A DNA stretch of 64,000 nt from Omphiscola glabra (Eukaryota; Mollusca; Gastropoda; Lymnaeidae). The notes below the pieces were generated by a model. It did not search any database. It worked only from the letters and a program-made list of their open reading frames with translations, and was not told the DNA's origin. This document shows positions 11,262-23,132 of the stretch, piece after piece; position 1 is the first letter of the stretch; each line of letters opens with the position of its first letter. Where the stretch lies: contig OZ024801.1 of assembly GCA_964017045.1 (NCBI GenBank), positions 28,988,049 to 29,052,048 of the forward strand. Reading direction: 5' to 3'. The position numbers and the translations under genes were made by a program.

Positions 11262-12069
11262 ATTTTGTTAAAATTATTTTTGAACCAAGTATTATTCTAA
11301 TTTCAAATTTATAGATACAGTTTCATTCGTCTCAAAGACACAGATTTGGGAGCCTTCTTACATCTATCTCAGAGGCACAGATTTTGGACCCCTTCTTTCA
11401 TCCAGGTTTTCACAAAGTGACTTTCAGTAATCGTAAGAATGTAACTAGTGCAAAGTGCAATAAAAATCTGCGTTAAAAAAACAACAATCTTTCTTTTGTC
11501 CACTTCTCGGCGCTCCTTTTTGGAACCCGCGTCGCTCAGTTTGCTAACCCCTGACCTAACTGACATAATTTAGGTAACCCACGATATAATAATGCTACAA
11601 ATTCCTTACAATAGAGGTGCGCTTGTGTCAAATCGTTACTCATCCTCATGTCATGGGCACGGCACAGGGTATGGGTCAAATACAGTTTGCACATATATTC
11701 AAGAAACCCTAGTGGAATGAGTTAGCCCATTTATACGCTAAACGTAAATCACGCATTGATTATCCCGTTCCCATAAAAGATTCCCATTACAAGATAGTGG
11801 ACGGTAAGAAACAGCCATTCGCTGACTCCTATTGTTAACCCCTGACTCGGGTCACGCTCCTGTTATCACTAGGAGGCAAGAAAAGAAAGGGGGTGGGGGC
11901 AAAGGTCAACATTTCGATACGACCTGGGTATCACATAACACTTTTCGTTATGGTTACGTCGTGCTCATGCAGGAAACAATGATTAAGTATTCTTAGTCAG
12001 CGGCGTATCCTGGCAAAATAAACGCTTATTCGGTGGAGCAATATCACAACTTGCGAGTGGGGACAAAAT
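11262..12069. other. Non-coding stretch
   Basis: No gene or array recognised. A short open frame on the minus strand (11369-11566) shows no family features. Confidence 0.5.
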
Positions 12070-12410
12070 AACTCAACTTGTGGGGGTGGATCTACACAAC
12101 TTGTGGGTGGTGGGTCTACATAACTTGTGGATGGTGGGTCTACACAACTAGCGGGTGGTGGGTCTACACAACTTGTGGGTGGTGGGTCTACACAACTTGT
12201 CGGTGGTGGGTCTACACAACTTGTGGGTTGTGGGTCTACATAACGTGTGGGTGGTTGGTGTACCAAACTCTCGGGTGGAGGGTGCACACAACTTTCGGGT
12301 GGTGGATCTACACAACTTGCGGGTGGTGGGTTTAACCAAATTGTGGGTAGTGGGTCTACACAACTTGTGGGTGGGGGGGGGTCTACATAACTTGTGGGTG
12401 GAGCAAAAAC
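12070..12410. repeat. 24-bp G/T-rich minisatellite, about 14 units
   Basis: Units of 24 bp built on gtgggtctacacaacttgtg. The G-rich strand is the plus strand. Because 24 is a multiple of three, the array produces overlapping Trp/Gly- and Pro-rich open frames on both strands, which I treat as artefacts. Confidence 0.92.
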
Positions 12411-12504
12411 ACAATTTTATGTATCAGGATTAACAAGAATGGAAGGGATCTAGTGTGGCTAAACCCTTTCTTATAACATTGCTGATAACTTCGTGCTCAC
12501 AACT

Positions 12505-12862
12505 ACATGGCTATAACGTCTACCGGGCTATAACGTCATGCATGCTCACGTCTACCGGGCTATAACGTCATGCTCACGTCTACCGGGCTATAACTTCATG
12601 CTCACAACTACCTGCCTATACTATTATTTCATGCTCACAACTACCTGCCTATACTATAACTTCATTCTCACAACTACCTGCCTATACTATAACTTCATTC
12701 TCACAACTACCTGCCTATACTATAACTTCATTCTCACAACTACCTGCCTATACTATAACTTCATTCTCACAACTACCTGCCTATACTATAACTTCATGCT
12801 CACAACTACCTACCTATAACGTCATGCTCACAGCTACCTGCCCATAACTTCATGATTATAGC
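12505..12862. repeat. 33-bp minisatellite, about ten units
   Basis: Core units of 33 bp (ctcacaactacctgcctata then ctataacttcatt). They are flanked on both sides by shorter variants with cgtcatgctcacgtctaccg. The central five units are almost identical. The open frame through it is a repeat product. Confidence 0.92.
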
Positions 12863-12865
12863 TTC

Positions 12866-13560
12866 ATGCTGAGACATCTTAGATGCCGGCCGTTGATGAG
12901 ATCGCCAACAAGGCAAAAGATACATCAAATAGCGGAACGCTCCACTTCACTCTATGCCTCCCAATTAGACGGGCGGAAAGGCGAGGACAAGATGTGGTCA
13001 ATATTTGATCGCGGATTTACTGACCTCGTCGATCAATGGCCAAACTCAAATCTGGAGGGCACGTTGTGGTGACAGTGATGGTCAATAGCTGGAGATAACG
13101 AATCGCTGACGGCGCCAAAACAGTATATATATATAGATATAACATATAACATCTAGATTATAAGAATTATTAAATATTATTAATATTAAGGTGTAAAAAT
13201 GGATTTCAGCGTGTAATAAATTGCATCCGTTAAGATTTGAATCGCAGTACAGAGCCGCGACAAGCAAGAGCTGCGCCGACCCGAATTTAGGCACCCCTTG
13301 CCCAAAATGTATGCACATATTTTGCAGGGGAAAATGAAGATTTTGGCGCCCTCTGTGGATACCACCCTGGGGCGGGCGTCCCCTTCGTACGGCCCGGACT
13401 CCATGTGTAGTTTAAAAGATGCAGAGCTCGAGTGTCCAATGATAAGCCGATGCCCTTTCATTTTCCTGCGAATTTCAAACATAATCTTTGGAAAGACGCA
13501 ACCAATCATAATCCAAACAAGCATGGACACTGTGCTGGGTTTATATAATTAAACGAACCT
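12866..13560. other. Non-repetitive stretch with a candidate dispersed repeat
   Basis: A 68-codon ATG frame at 12866-13072 has no recognisable features. From about 13200 to 13430 runs a GC-richer block (aaattgcatccgtta... through gcgggcgtccccttcgtacg). It contains a 114-codon minus-strand frame. It looks like an interspersed element remnant rather than a host exon, but only one copy is in this window. Confidence 0.4.
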
Positions 13561-13788
13561 TCAAAACAAAGGGGTTTTTTTTTGGTATAAATCCTTTATA
13601 TGCATTTTGTGTTTCCATTTATGTAATTTTGCGTGGTTTATCACTTATTATGTTAATGGGTAAACTTTCTGGCGACAGCACTTTTAATATTTCCTTCATT
13701 TTCCCTTTCAAGGCTACATTTTTATTTTTACTGCACATCCAAGTAGGTCACTAACGCAAAGCACACAGCGACTTATTCACAATTTATC

Positions 13789-13935
13789 TCAAGTAAAGCT
13801 GACTTTGGGGGGTTGGCAGTAGGGGCTTAACAATTTGAATAAATGTGTTGTCCTCGGCAAGGAGTCTATGCGCCAAGTTTCAGTTCGACAGTGTGTCAAT
13901 TGCCGTCCGAAGATTTTGCCATAACACACGAACAA
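13789..13935 (-). repeat. Dispersed repeat, copy A
   Basis: On the minus strand this reads atcttcggacggcaattgac, then cgaactgaaacttggcgcat, then tagactccttgccgaggaca. A diverged copy lies on the plus strand at about 61905-62040 with the same order of motifs. It is an interspersed repeat of unknown class. Confidence 0.6.
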
Positions 13936-14165
13936 AGGTGAAGTGAACATAAAGTTTTTTGTTTTTTTAAAAAGCTTGTTTAAACTGAAAATTACTTTGT
14001 AAATAATACCTCCTTTGATATCTATTATTTCATTGCCATACGCTTTTAAGAAAGCGTTTCTCTCTTTAAAAATACCCATCCCTCAGTCCGCCATTGCACG
14101 TTGACCTTCCCAAAAACGATGTAGGCTTTATAATGAATATCCCCCAGATCATTTTACGCCAGTTA

Positions 14166-14592
14166 TAGCAGTGACCCTAACAAAAAACGGCAGAAAACCT
14201 TTAAACACATGGGAGAGGAAGGTTCTCTGTAAAATATATGGACCAACAAAGGGTGAATATGGATGCAGAAAACGAACCACTATGAATTGTACAGTCTATA
14301 TATCAGGATCCCACGATGGTAGCAGAAATAAAAAAAAGGGCAGGCTACGCTGAGCAGGACACTTAGAGAGAATGCCAAATGACAGAGGAGTGAAGAGGGT
14401 GCATCACCTAAAACCCCAGAGAAAACGGCTCAAAGGCAGACCTAGGCTTAGATGGATGGATGATGTGGAAAAGATATAGGACAACTGGGAATCCAAGCAT
14501 GGAAAAGAAAAGCATTAGTTAGGTCTGAGTGGAAGGAAGTAGTGAGGCAGGCCAACGCCCTACATGGGCTGTAGCGCCACAGGGATGGATGG
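14166..14592 (+). mobile_element. RTE-like retrotransposon 3' fragment
   Basis: Translation in shifting frames gives TLTKNGRKPLNTWERKVLCK, IYGPTKGEYGCRKRTT, then RMPNDRGVKRVHHL and RLKGRPRLRWMDDVEK. The copy ends after acatgggctgtagcgccaca. It is paralogous to the copy at 4850-5457, and frameshifts and stops show it is inactive. Confidence 0.8.
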
Positions 14593-14690
14593 ATTGCTAG
14601 CAGTGAAAACTTGGGTTAATATTATATAATGAGACATACAGCATTGTTGTCAATGGTAACTTGAGTTTACTAGGAAGACATAATTGTAAC

Positions 14691-15045
14691 ATACCAATGA
14701 TAACTTGAGTTACTACTATGAGGGAGACTGACTTGTAACATACCAATGATCACTTGAGGTAATGCTGGAGAGATATTCGTGTGACATACCAATGATCCCT
14801 TGAGGTAATGCTGGAGAGATATTCGTGTAACATACCAATGATCACTTGAGGTAATGTTGGAGAGATATTCGTGTAACATACCAATGATCCCTTGAGGTAA
14901 TGCTGGAGAGATATTCGTGTGACATACCAATTATTACGTGAGGTAATGCTGGAGAGATATTCGAGTAACATACCAATGATCACTTGAGGTAATGCTGGAG
15001 AGATATTCGTGTAACATACCAATGATCCCTTGAGAGGGCAAAGTC
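14691..15045. repeat. 46-bp minisatellite, about 7.5 units
   Basis: Starts of ataccaatga are spaced 49, 46 and 46 bp apart. The unit is ataccaatgatcacttgagg, then taatgctggagagatattcg, then tgtaac. Alternation of gatcactt and gatccctt in successive units suggests a dimeric higher-order pattern. Confidence 0.92.
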
Positions 15046-15670
15046 CATCAATGTGACAAGGACGTCTCACAGAAAAGAGTTTTTTCCCAATGATCGGTGG
15101 GTTACGGGGCCAGAATGTTTATTGATTTGTCTCAATCGATACGCGGCAACCGATGGTAGATTCGGTGATAAATAACATACCGGTGAATCAGGAAGTGGTG
15201 GACTCTTTGGTTCTAGATCACAAGCGTAAGCATCGAGACTTGGGAGGCCAACTTTTAATTACCAAGTAGTATCAAGTAGGAACAATTTATTCAACGTAAA
15301 TAAAAACAGAAATATGGGCGGGAGAGTTAGAATTTTTGACGTCATGACCACGTCAGGTATTCCTAGACGCACCCCCAGTGCCGGATTAAGAACCCCCCCC
15401 CCCCCCCCCGAGGCCCCTTTAGGCAGTCGACATTTTGGGCCTTCTCGAAAATCATTTCTTATTTTCTGTTACCGGAAATTTGTTTGAAAAAAATTTCGTC
15501 GACGGAAAATTGTTCGACAGCAATTTTGATCGAACGGAAATTTGGTCGAATCTTTTTTTCAGTTCATACGTTAAAACTTTCGTCAAATTTCTTTTCGAAC
15601 GCACTATACTATAAAGTAAAAAAAAAAAAAAAAGCTGTGACCTTTAGGTGCTTCCAGTAACTGCTGTCAC
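15046..15670. other. Non-coding stretch with foldback-like motifs
   Basis: Contains a ccggattaag motif and a poly-C run at 15379-15410. Near 15476-15600 are several copies of cggaaatttg/gtcgaa motifs related to the 2469-2652 element. No gene seen. Confidence 0.5.
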
Positions 15671-15857
15671 CAGGGCCGACCCTAACAATTGCGGGGCCCT
15701 ATGCGAAACGGACTGCGCGGGGCCCATTCTGGGTAGAGGATAAGGATAATAAGTGAAAATTAAGATTTTGTATTAGAAAATAAATTCGGGGCGGGGCCTA
15801 TGAAAGTGCGGGACCCACTGCAGCCGCATAGGTTGCAGTGGCCTAAGGCCGGCCCTG
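15671..15857. mobile_element. hAT-type MITE, CAGGGCCGRCC family, perfect 8-bp TSD
   Basis: Ends are cagggccgaccct and aggccggccctg. GC-rich subterminal blocks include gcggggccctatgcgaaacg and gcataggttgcagtggccta. An exact 8-bp direct repeat, GCTGTCAC, flanks it (15663-15670 and 15858-15865). It is 187 bp with no coding capacity. The same family sits in inverse orientation in each 6.45-kb unit. Confidence 0.92.
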
Positions 15858-16141
15858 GCTGTCACTCACCAAAACATATGGCGGTAAGGGGAGATGTGTG
15901 CACCTGAGAAGGGAGGCTACCCTGTCGGCTGTTATGGTGTATGCTGTGGTAGCATGCATGCATCAAATTGTTGGGTTGTATACCTTTATTATGGAGACAA
16001 ATGATCTTGGGTGCAATGTCGAGTCTGCTGCACATGAGTGTGTGTGTGTGTGTTATAAAATATGTATCTTAAAAGTATTAAGGTAAATTATTATTATTAT
16101 TTTTTTTTAAAATCCAAAACAAAATTAATCTTTAATTAAAA

Positions 16142-16300
16142 GCTGGGGTTCTCAACATGTGGCCCAGCAGTGTTCGCGAGCTGGCTTTCCCTTGTTATGT
16201 TTATCTTATGAATTTAGAACACTTCACTCTAAGAAGTTGCCCGTAGCCGTCATTGGACTGGCTAAGGGGTCCATGAAAAAAAAAAGGTTAAGAACCACTG
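16142..16300. mobile_element. SPIN-related hAT MITE, diverged
   Basis: The left end gctggggttctcaac and right end gttaagaaccactg are related to the SPIN-like ends, but the interior differs from other copies. The flanks AATTAAAA and ATTTAAAA agree at 7 of 8 positions, supporting an 8-bp target duplication. Confidence 0.65.
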
Positions 16301-16615
16301 ATTTAAAAGAACCTCCGATTTTTAAGAGGCGCACTAGGTTTAATTTCATTTAGCAATGGCTTTATCGAAATTAAAATTTTTTTAAACGAAAATTTAAGCA
16401 CTGCACTCACACACTACGTCATTAGCCTTCACAAAAAGGTTTGAGACTCCTTGCCAAAAAAAATAATACTAATAATTTAAAAAAACCTAACTCAGTTTCT
16501 AAGCTCATTTTACCAAGACTATTGGACCGTGTTCGTGTTATACACTCCATCCTTTGAAATTATGTTTACGCGTCAACTGTGAGAACGGCGACAGTTCACA
16601 CACGCCGCGGTTTCA
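16301..16615. other. Non-coding spacer
   Basis: AT-rich, no feature recognised. Confidence 0.5.
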
Positions 16616-16621
16616 TACAAG

Positions 16622-17375
16622 GCGATTGTGGCATGTCATTTTGACACATGCGACTGTGGCCGTGCAATTGTGACATGTCATTTTGACACATGCGACTGTG
16701 GCCGTGCAATTGTGGCATGTCATTTTGACACATGCGACTGTGGCCGTGCAATTGTGGCATGTCATTTTGACACATGCGACTGTGGCCGTGCAATTGTGAC
16801 ATGTCATTTTGACACATGCGACTGTGGCCGTGCAATTGTGACATGGTAATTTTGACACATGCGACTGTGGCCGTGCAGTTGTGACATGGTAATTTTGACA
16901 CATGCGGCTGTTGTCGTGCAGTTGTGACATGGTAATTTTGTCACATGCGGCTGTTGCCGTGCAGTTGTGACATGGTAATTTTGTCACACGCGGCTGTTGC
17001 CGTGCAGTTGTGACATGGTAATTTTGTCACATGCGACTGTTGCCGTGCAATTGTGACATGGTAATTTTGTCACATGCGGCTGTTGCCGTGCAGTTGTGAC
17101 ATGGTAATTTTGACACATGCGGCTGTTGCCGTGCAGTTGTGACATGGTAATTTTGACACATGCGACTGTGGTCGTGCAATTGTGACATTGTAATTTTGAA
17201 ACATGCGGCTGTTGCCATGCAATTGTGACATGGTAATTTTGACACATGCGGCTGTGGCCGTGCAGTTGTGACATGGTAATTTTGTCACAATCGGCTGTTG
17301 CCGTGCAGTTGTGACATGGTAATTTTGACACACACGGCTATTGCCGTGCAGTTGTGACATGTGTGCGTTAGGTTC
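16622..17375. repeat. 42-43-bp minisatellite, about 18 units
   Basis: Left units are 42 bp (gtgacatgtcattttgacac then atgcgactgtggccgtgcaa then tt). Units further right are 43 bp (gacatggtaattttgacaca...gcggctgttgccgtgcagtt). The change from tgtcat to tggtaa and from gactgtggc to ggctgttgc happens over a few units near 16840-16920, so the array has two sub-blocks. All open frames here are repeat products. Confidence 0.95.
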
Positions 17376-18190
17376 TCGCGGTTAAAATAAAACAACTGAC
17401 AATGTGAGACAAAAACAACATGGTGACAGACAGTGTTTTGAAATGCCCTGAAATTGTTGGCATCAAATCTGCGGACAGCTGTGGCGTGTTGTTGACTCCA
17501 TGAAACCACGCAAAATGAAACATAGGATTACGTTCATGTCTGTCTCTCAGTACACAAGTCATGTGATCTAAAGGCTCTCAAAGTAAGAAAAAAAAAGGGG
17601 TTCTTTTGTGCATTAGTTTTCAAATTTTGAAAAATCCGGTTTAATCCATTAACTTTCGGAACAAAACATTTTCGGTATTAACTTTTGAATATTTACATGG
17701 AATTGTGTCTAAAAACTCTTGCACGTCTCTAAGACTCCACGCACCAGAAAACCAGAATCACACACTGGATACTTAATTTTGATGGACTAGTCCCAAAAAC
17801 TTCTGTTTCCGATTCATACATTTTTGATAGCTTGCAAATTTCTATTCCCACTACAATAACAAAGTGTTATCTTTTAAAAAAATATTTCCTTGTTTACAAG
17901 CCAAACCAATGGCCATGATCGATAACGCTGTTCGATAACTGTGTTGAACAGCACATTCATCAATTGATTTCCCTTTTCACTCAAACCTTCAATGGCTATT
18001 GAAGAAAAAAAAGACTTGAAAATAACTGTACTGGTCATCATAGGGAGATTTTTTTAAAAAGAAATACATTTTTTTTAAATTAAACAATTTAAGCTGTTGA
18101 GAGCAGATGTCAATTGAGATGAAAAGATCTGTGCGCAATTTTAGTTGAGACTTCCCCTTTTGAGCTTGAGCGATAAAATACGTACATTTG
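17376..18190. other. Non-coding stretch
   Basis: AT-rich with homopolymer A/T runs. No gene, repeat family or site recognised. Confidence 0.5.
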
Positions 18191-18392
18191 TCTAACGGCT
18201 CTTGCGTAACGCCTTCATTTGGGAACTAGGCTTTTGCGTAACGCTTTCGTTGGGAACTAGGCTTTAGCGTAACTCCTTCATTGGGAACAAGGCTCTTGCG
18301 TAAAGCCTTCATTGGGAACTAGGCTCTTGCGTAATGCCTTCATTTGGGAATTAGGCTCTTGCGTAATGCCTTCATTTTGAACTAGGCTAGAT
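18191..18392. repeat. 31-32-bp minisatellite, about 6.5 units
   Basis: Units of gctcttgcgtaacgccttca followed by tttgggaactag, with small changes (taatgcc, taaagcc). Confidence 0.9.
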
Positions 18393-18399
18393 TATTTAT

Positions 18400-19200
18400 T
18401 ACTTAAAGAACAGTTGCAGTATCTTCTGTAAAAAAACTTTCATCACGTTGTCAAATTTAGACGCAAAACCTAGAATTGCTTTTCGAATTCTCGTTCCCCT
18501 TGCTTCGTTGTTGAATTCCCAAACTTCGTTGCTGGGAAACTGGAAAGTTTCACGTGAGACTCCATCAAGTTTCATCAAATTTACTCGGATCAACGCATGC
18601 AATAGTTGCATTTAATTTTAATATTTTGAGAAAACTTTTAAACACTATCTTTAAAAAAAAATGATCATTAACATTAGCAAGACAAATTTTAAATTGGATA
18701 AGACAATGGTCCATCATCACCTACAACTTCGAAATTCTCTTGTTCTTATCTAACTTGGTTTTCGCCTCGGTCTGGTGAAATTTTGCTCGGCTTTATTTTT
18801 TACAAATGTTATTCAAATTCTCAAAACTCTTTTCTATCATTATCTGAGCTTGAGACAAATCAAGTCCATTTGTTCTAAACTATTTTGAAATAGCGTTTGT
18901 TTGTTGAAAAGTTCGCAAAACAAAAACAAACAAAAAAAAGATATGTGCTGTTAAAAATCGTTTTGTAACATAAGAAAGAACTCTTGAAATTGTTAACACT
19001 TCCTCATTTGAATTCCACATTTTGAGCGATTTTTTGGGGGGTGAAGTTCTAACTGTACTACAAATTATCAACTATTTTGGTCATCGAAATCAAATTATTT
19101 TTAAATAGTCAAAGAAGCATCTACTATTAGCAGTTGTAGTGAGGCATCGTGTATCTCCAAATTATTTCATTAGCTCCTCCAAAATCTTAGTTTGCTTATA
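18400..19200. other. Non-coding stretch
   Basis: AT-rich. Two short minus-strand open frames (18399-18611 and 18880-19071) have no recognisable features. Confidence 0.5.
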
Positions 19201-19204
19201 GGAT

Positions 19205-19393
19205 TCTAGGGGCAGACGACTCACTGGTCGCCCAAGGCTGAGATGGATAGACGATGTGGAGATGGATTTACACCAGTTGGGAGTTCGCACATGGAGGCGG
19301 AAGGCCATGGATCGAACTGTATGGAAGGATGTGGTGGAGCAGGCCAGGGCCCTACATGGGCTGTAGCGCCACTGATGATGATGATGATATTAT
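19205..19393 (+). mobile_element. RTE-like 3' end with GAT-repeat tail
   Basis: Encodes the extreme C-terminus in one frame: GRRLTGRPRLRWIDDVEMDL, then HQLGVRTWRRKAMDRTVWKD, then VVEQARALHGL and a stop. A short 3' end (cgccact) and a (gatgat)n tail follow. Such 5' truncation with a microsatellite tail is typical of RTE elements. Confidence 0.85.
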
Positions 19394-20640
19394 AGGATTC
19401 TCTAATAAAAGGAGCTATGAAATTCAATAATCGTAAAGGAAAATACCTTTTAAATTCTATTATTTTAGATTTAGTATAAATCATGACTAAAAATAAAGAA
19501 AACACTTTCTTGCCTTTTGTTAGAAGTATTTCATTTAATGTTTCCCAGTAATACATAAATGTCTATTGAGTCGAAGGTAACGCCTTCGCTTCGGCCCAAA
19601 AGCTATCGGCTCGTGGGAAGATACCCGATCGCCTGATAAGTCGAAACCGCCCTTGCATACCAGTTTTTAAAAAAAAAAAAAAATTAAAAAAAAATTAAAT
19701 TACACGACTTTGATACGTACATTTATTATTTTTATTTTATTTTGGTGTGAATGGGTGCTGGTATTTTAGGCGTGAGTGAGTGTGGGTGGGGCAGTAAGGC
19801 ATATCTAATACTTAACAAATGTTTAGGAATTGAAAAACAATGTGTCATTTCTACGACTTAATAAATGTTTAGATTAAGGAACTAAAAATCATTTGTAATG
19901 CAGAAATAGCGACCTAGAGCCTCTAGATGTTGAATTTCAAGAACCGCTGCCCTTGCCTCTAGCCTCCGCCTTTCCTTCATTCAACACAGTTCAAAACTCT
20001 CACAGTGTTCTCTCGGTAAGTACTCAGAGGTGCGTCGATTGAACAACGGGAAAAATGTAATCGTCGAGTTTAGAGTGACTGCACTTGTATTTCATTACTT
20101 TGTTTTTAAAAAAATAATTATTAAAAAGGACATGGATAAAAATAAGCGTGTGAGAACCTGAAAAAGGAACGAAACGAAATAACAGAATTAAAGTTTCAGC
20201 TAAGTCCTATTTTTAAATTTAATTCTTTTTTTTCTTCTGGTGTTTGTTAGCTGACGAAGGCTTCCTTCCGACACATTAGTTGTCTTGTTGCGTTCCCTTT
20301 CACAGGTTTTCACATAGGCCTACTTGGTTTTACTCATTTCTTTTTTTTTTGCTAACCTGGTTGCCATGTCTACCCTTTATTACAAAGAAGAAAAAAAAAA
20401 AAAAAGAGATGAAACCTCTAGGTTTTTCTATTTAAAGGTTGTAATTATACGAGAGTCTAGCACAGTGGGTCTTGTCAAGTCGTTTCTTCGACACTCAGGG
20501 AATTTTTGAACACTATGAGTTATCAAGCATTTCAGCCAGAGCTAGGATTAGTGTTCCTCTGTGAGTGCCCAGACGGTGCTAACTATAAAAGTATCTGATG
20601 GTTGTGTGTGGAATTAAGTTACCAAAAGTAAAGTAAGACA
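19394..20640. other. Non-coding stretch
   Basis: AT-rich, with A-rich runs near 19665-19700 and 20390-20410. No gene recognised. Confidence 0.5.
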
Positions 20641-20978
20641 GGGGCTGGCAACAACAAAATTACGTTGTATCCCAATTACAGTTGTGTACAAACTAGTATA
20701 CAGTGGTGTACGTGTTTACCTCGACATGTTCTAATTTCGATCGAAATGCAACAAAATTGCGAGTGAGAATGGCGATTCAACCGGCAAGTTTGAGAACTCA
20801 TTGACGGGGTTTGGTGGGGTGAAGAGGGTGGACACGAACACTGGGCTATACATATAGGTGACGGGTGAAGGCGAACTCCATTTAGCCCGAGCGATTTCAT
20901 CAACAGGGACCGAGTCTGTGTTTATAGCAATAAGGGTTGAGATTACATTACACACGGGTGTGCGGCGGTGTTTTCAAG

Positions 20979-21136
20979 GAATGGCGGCGGCGACTACAGA
21001 ACAGATACCCAAAGCTGTTATTTGGAGAACTGCACAGCTAAGCGGTTTTTTTTTTTTTATTCAACAGGTTATAAGGGCGGCATTAGGTTCTGATGTTACA
21101 ACTGAATCGGCAGCATACAATTACACAAAATTCAGG
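20979..21136 (+). other. Candidate coding start or exon, weak
   Basis: An ATG in good context (aaggaatggcggcggcgact) opens a frame reading MAAATTEQIPKAVIWRTAQL. It runs through a 13-T tract into VIRAALGSDVTTESAAYNYT, and the frame ends at a CAG|GTAGAT donor-like site near 21136. The T tract is followed by attcaacag, so the second part could be a separate exon with its own acceptor. I recognise no family. The CpG content and Kozak context are the only support. Confidence 0.25.
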
Positions 21137-21404
21137 TAGATTGAACTTTTAAAAAACCTTCCCGAAATAACTCGAGTAAGTCTGGCTACGGGCATAGAGA
21201 ATTAAGGAATATTTTTTTTTTTTTTTTTTTTTAAATCAATGGGGAGAGCCGTTTCATAGTTAAACGATTCCATGTTCAATCACCATTTGATATCACCCCC
21301 CCCCCCAACCACCCCGAGGGCCTTCCAAATCAAAAAGGTGCCGCGTGTCTTGTTGAATAATGCTGTCACTACTGTGAAGATAGGCACATGAACAGATACG
21401 GCAG

Positions 21405-21990
21405 CGTGCTCTCTATATAAACACATACGCATCGTGCTCTCTGTGTGTCATAAACACAAACGGCATCGTGGTCTCTGTGTGTCATGAACAGATACGGCAT
21501 CGTGCTCTCTGTGTGTCATAAACACATACGGCATCGTGCTCTCTATGTGTCATAAACACATACGGCATCGTGCTCTCTGTGTGTCATAAACACATACGGC
21601 ATCGTGCTCTCTATGTGTCATAAACACATACGGCATCGTGCTCTCTGTGTGTCATAAACACATACGGCATCGTGCTCTCTGTGTGTCATAAACACATACG
21701 GCATCGTGCTCTCTGTGTGTCATAAACACATACGGCATTGTGCTCTCTATATGTCATAAACACAAACGGCATCGTGCTCTCTGTGTGTCATAAACACATA
21801 CGGCATCGTGCTCTATGTGTCATAAACACATACGGCATCGTGCTCTATGTGTCATAAACACATACGGCATTGTGCTCTCTATGTGTCATAAACACTTACG
21901 GCATCGTGCTCTCTGTGTGTCATAAACTCATACGGCTTCTTGCTCTCTATGTGCGATAAACACATACGGCATCGTGCTCTCTAAATAATT
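21405..21990. repeat. 34-bp minisatellite, about 17 units
   Basis: Unit acacatacggcatcgtgctc then tctgtgtgtcataa. Some units read ctatgtgt, and two near 21800-21860 have lost the duplicated ct. The Ser/His-rich frames through it are artefacts. Confidence 0.95.
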
Positions 21991-22324
21991 TGTTGCAGTT
22001 GTGACTAGGAAAAGAGAAGGTTCTTCGCGTAAACCCTATACGATAGGACACCCACCGCTTTCCAGCGCACAACGTGACCAATAATAATAATAATAATTAT
22101 AATAATAAATCAGTGGCTGTCCTTGAAACATGAAAAACGACGCGAAAATACTGTTTACGTCAAAGTGCTGAGCGGATTTTCAACGAATTACCCCCGAAAA
22201 TTTTACGTTTTGTGTGTTTTAATGCTCGTTGACGAAAAAATTTCGGTTTAAAATAATTTAACAAGATTTTTTTCTTTCAATTATGCTGTTGTTTTTAAAT
22301 CGTACGTCATTTAAAGAGCTACAT
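21991..22324. other. Non-coding spacer
   Basis: Includes an AAT microsatellite near 22079-22107. No gene seen. Confidence 0.55.
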
Positions 22325-22800
22325 AGAGTTGTTGCAAAATACTACAAAACGGTTTGATCTAACTCTGTAATTAGGACTAGAGTTTGTCTGTGCTGTAAAA
22401 GTATAAACCACTACTAATGGAGTTATCACTTGCATATTGCTACAAAACGGTTTGATCTAACTCAGTAATTAGGACTAGAGTTTGTCTGTGCTGTAAAAGT
22501 ATAAACCACTACTAATGGAGTTATCACTTGCATATTGCTACACAACGGTTTGATCTAACTCAGTAATTAGGACTAGAGTTTGTCTGTGCTGTAAAAGTAT
22601 AAACCACTACTAATGGAGTTATCACTTGCATATTGCTACAAAACGGTTTGATCTAACTCTGTAATTAGGACTAGAGTTTGTCTGTGCTGTAAAAGTATAA
22701 ACCACTACTAATGGAGTTATCACTTGCATATTGCTACAAAACGGTTTGATCTAACTCAGTAATTAGAGTGTGTTTGTTCTATCAGCTAATACCAATGGAG
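22325..22800. repeat. 98-bp tandem repeat, about 4.9 units
   Basis: The marker ggtttgatct recurs at 22351, 22449, 22547, 22645 and 22743, exactly 98 bp apart. Units differ by only one or two bases (actctg/actcag, caaaac/cacaac), so the array is recently amplified. Confidence 0.97.
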
Positions 22801-23132
22801 TTAATTGCTCGAATTCAACAATGAAACAAACGCAGACATGACTTTTTACTGCAACAGTTTGCGCCCATGACTCTGCCAGACGAGTCAGGTGATTTAGGGG
22901 GGCATTGTAGGCCATAGTTTAGGTCCCATTAACCACAAATTTGGTGTGGGGGGAGGCACACACCGGCACAATATGACCTTAGCAAGGTCACTGTCAACTC
23001 TGTGACAAACAGCCTGAGGGTGGTTATAGCACGGAATTTTTTTTTTAAAGGGGGAGGGGGCGGTTGTGAGGTAATAGTGACGTGTGCACAGGAGAAAACT
23101 GCCGCAGCTTGGTCACTTGAAGAGTGTATGTA
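22801..23132. other. Non-coding spacer
   Basis: No feature recognised beyond a G-rich tract near 23045-23065. Confidence 0.5.

Noticed and set aside
12078..12433. Trp/Gly- and Pro-rich frames resembling a structural or antimicrobial repeat protein
   Set aside because: These are products of the 24-bp minisatellite, open on both strands.
16596..17360. Several Cys/His-rich frames resembling zinc-finger repeats
   Set aside because: They arise on both strands from the 42-43-bp array and switch frame with each unit-length change. No zinc-finger spacing is kept.
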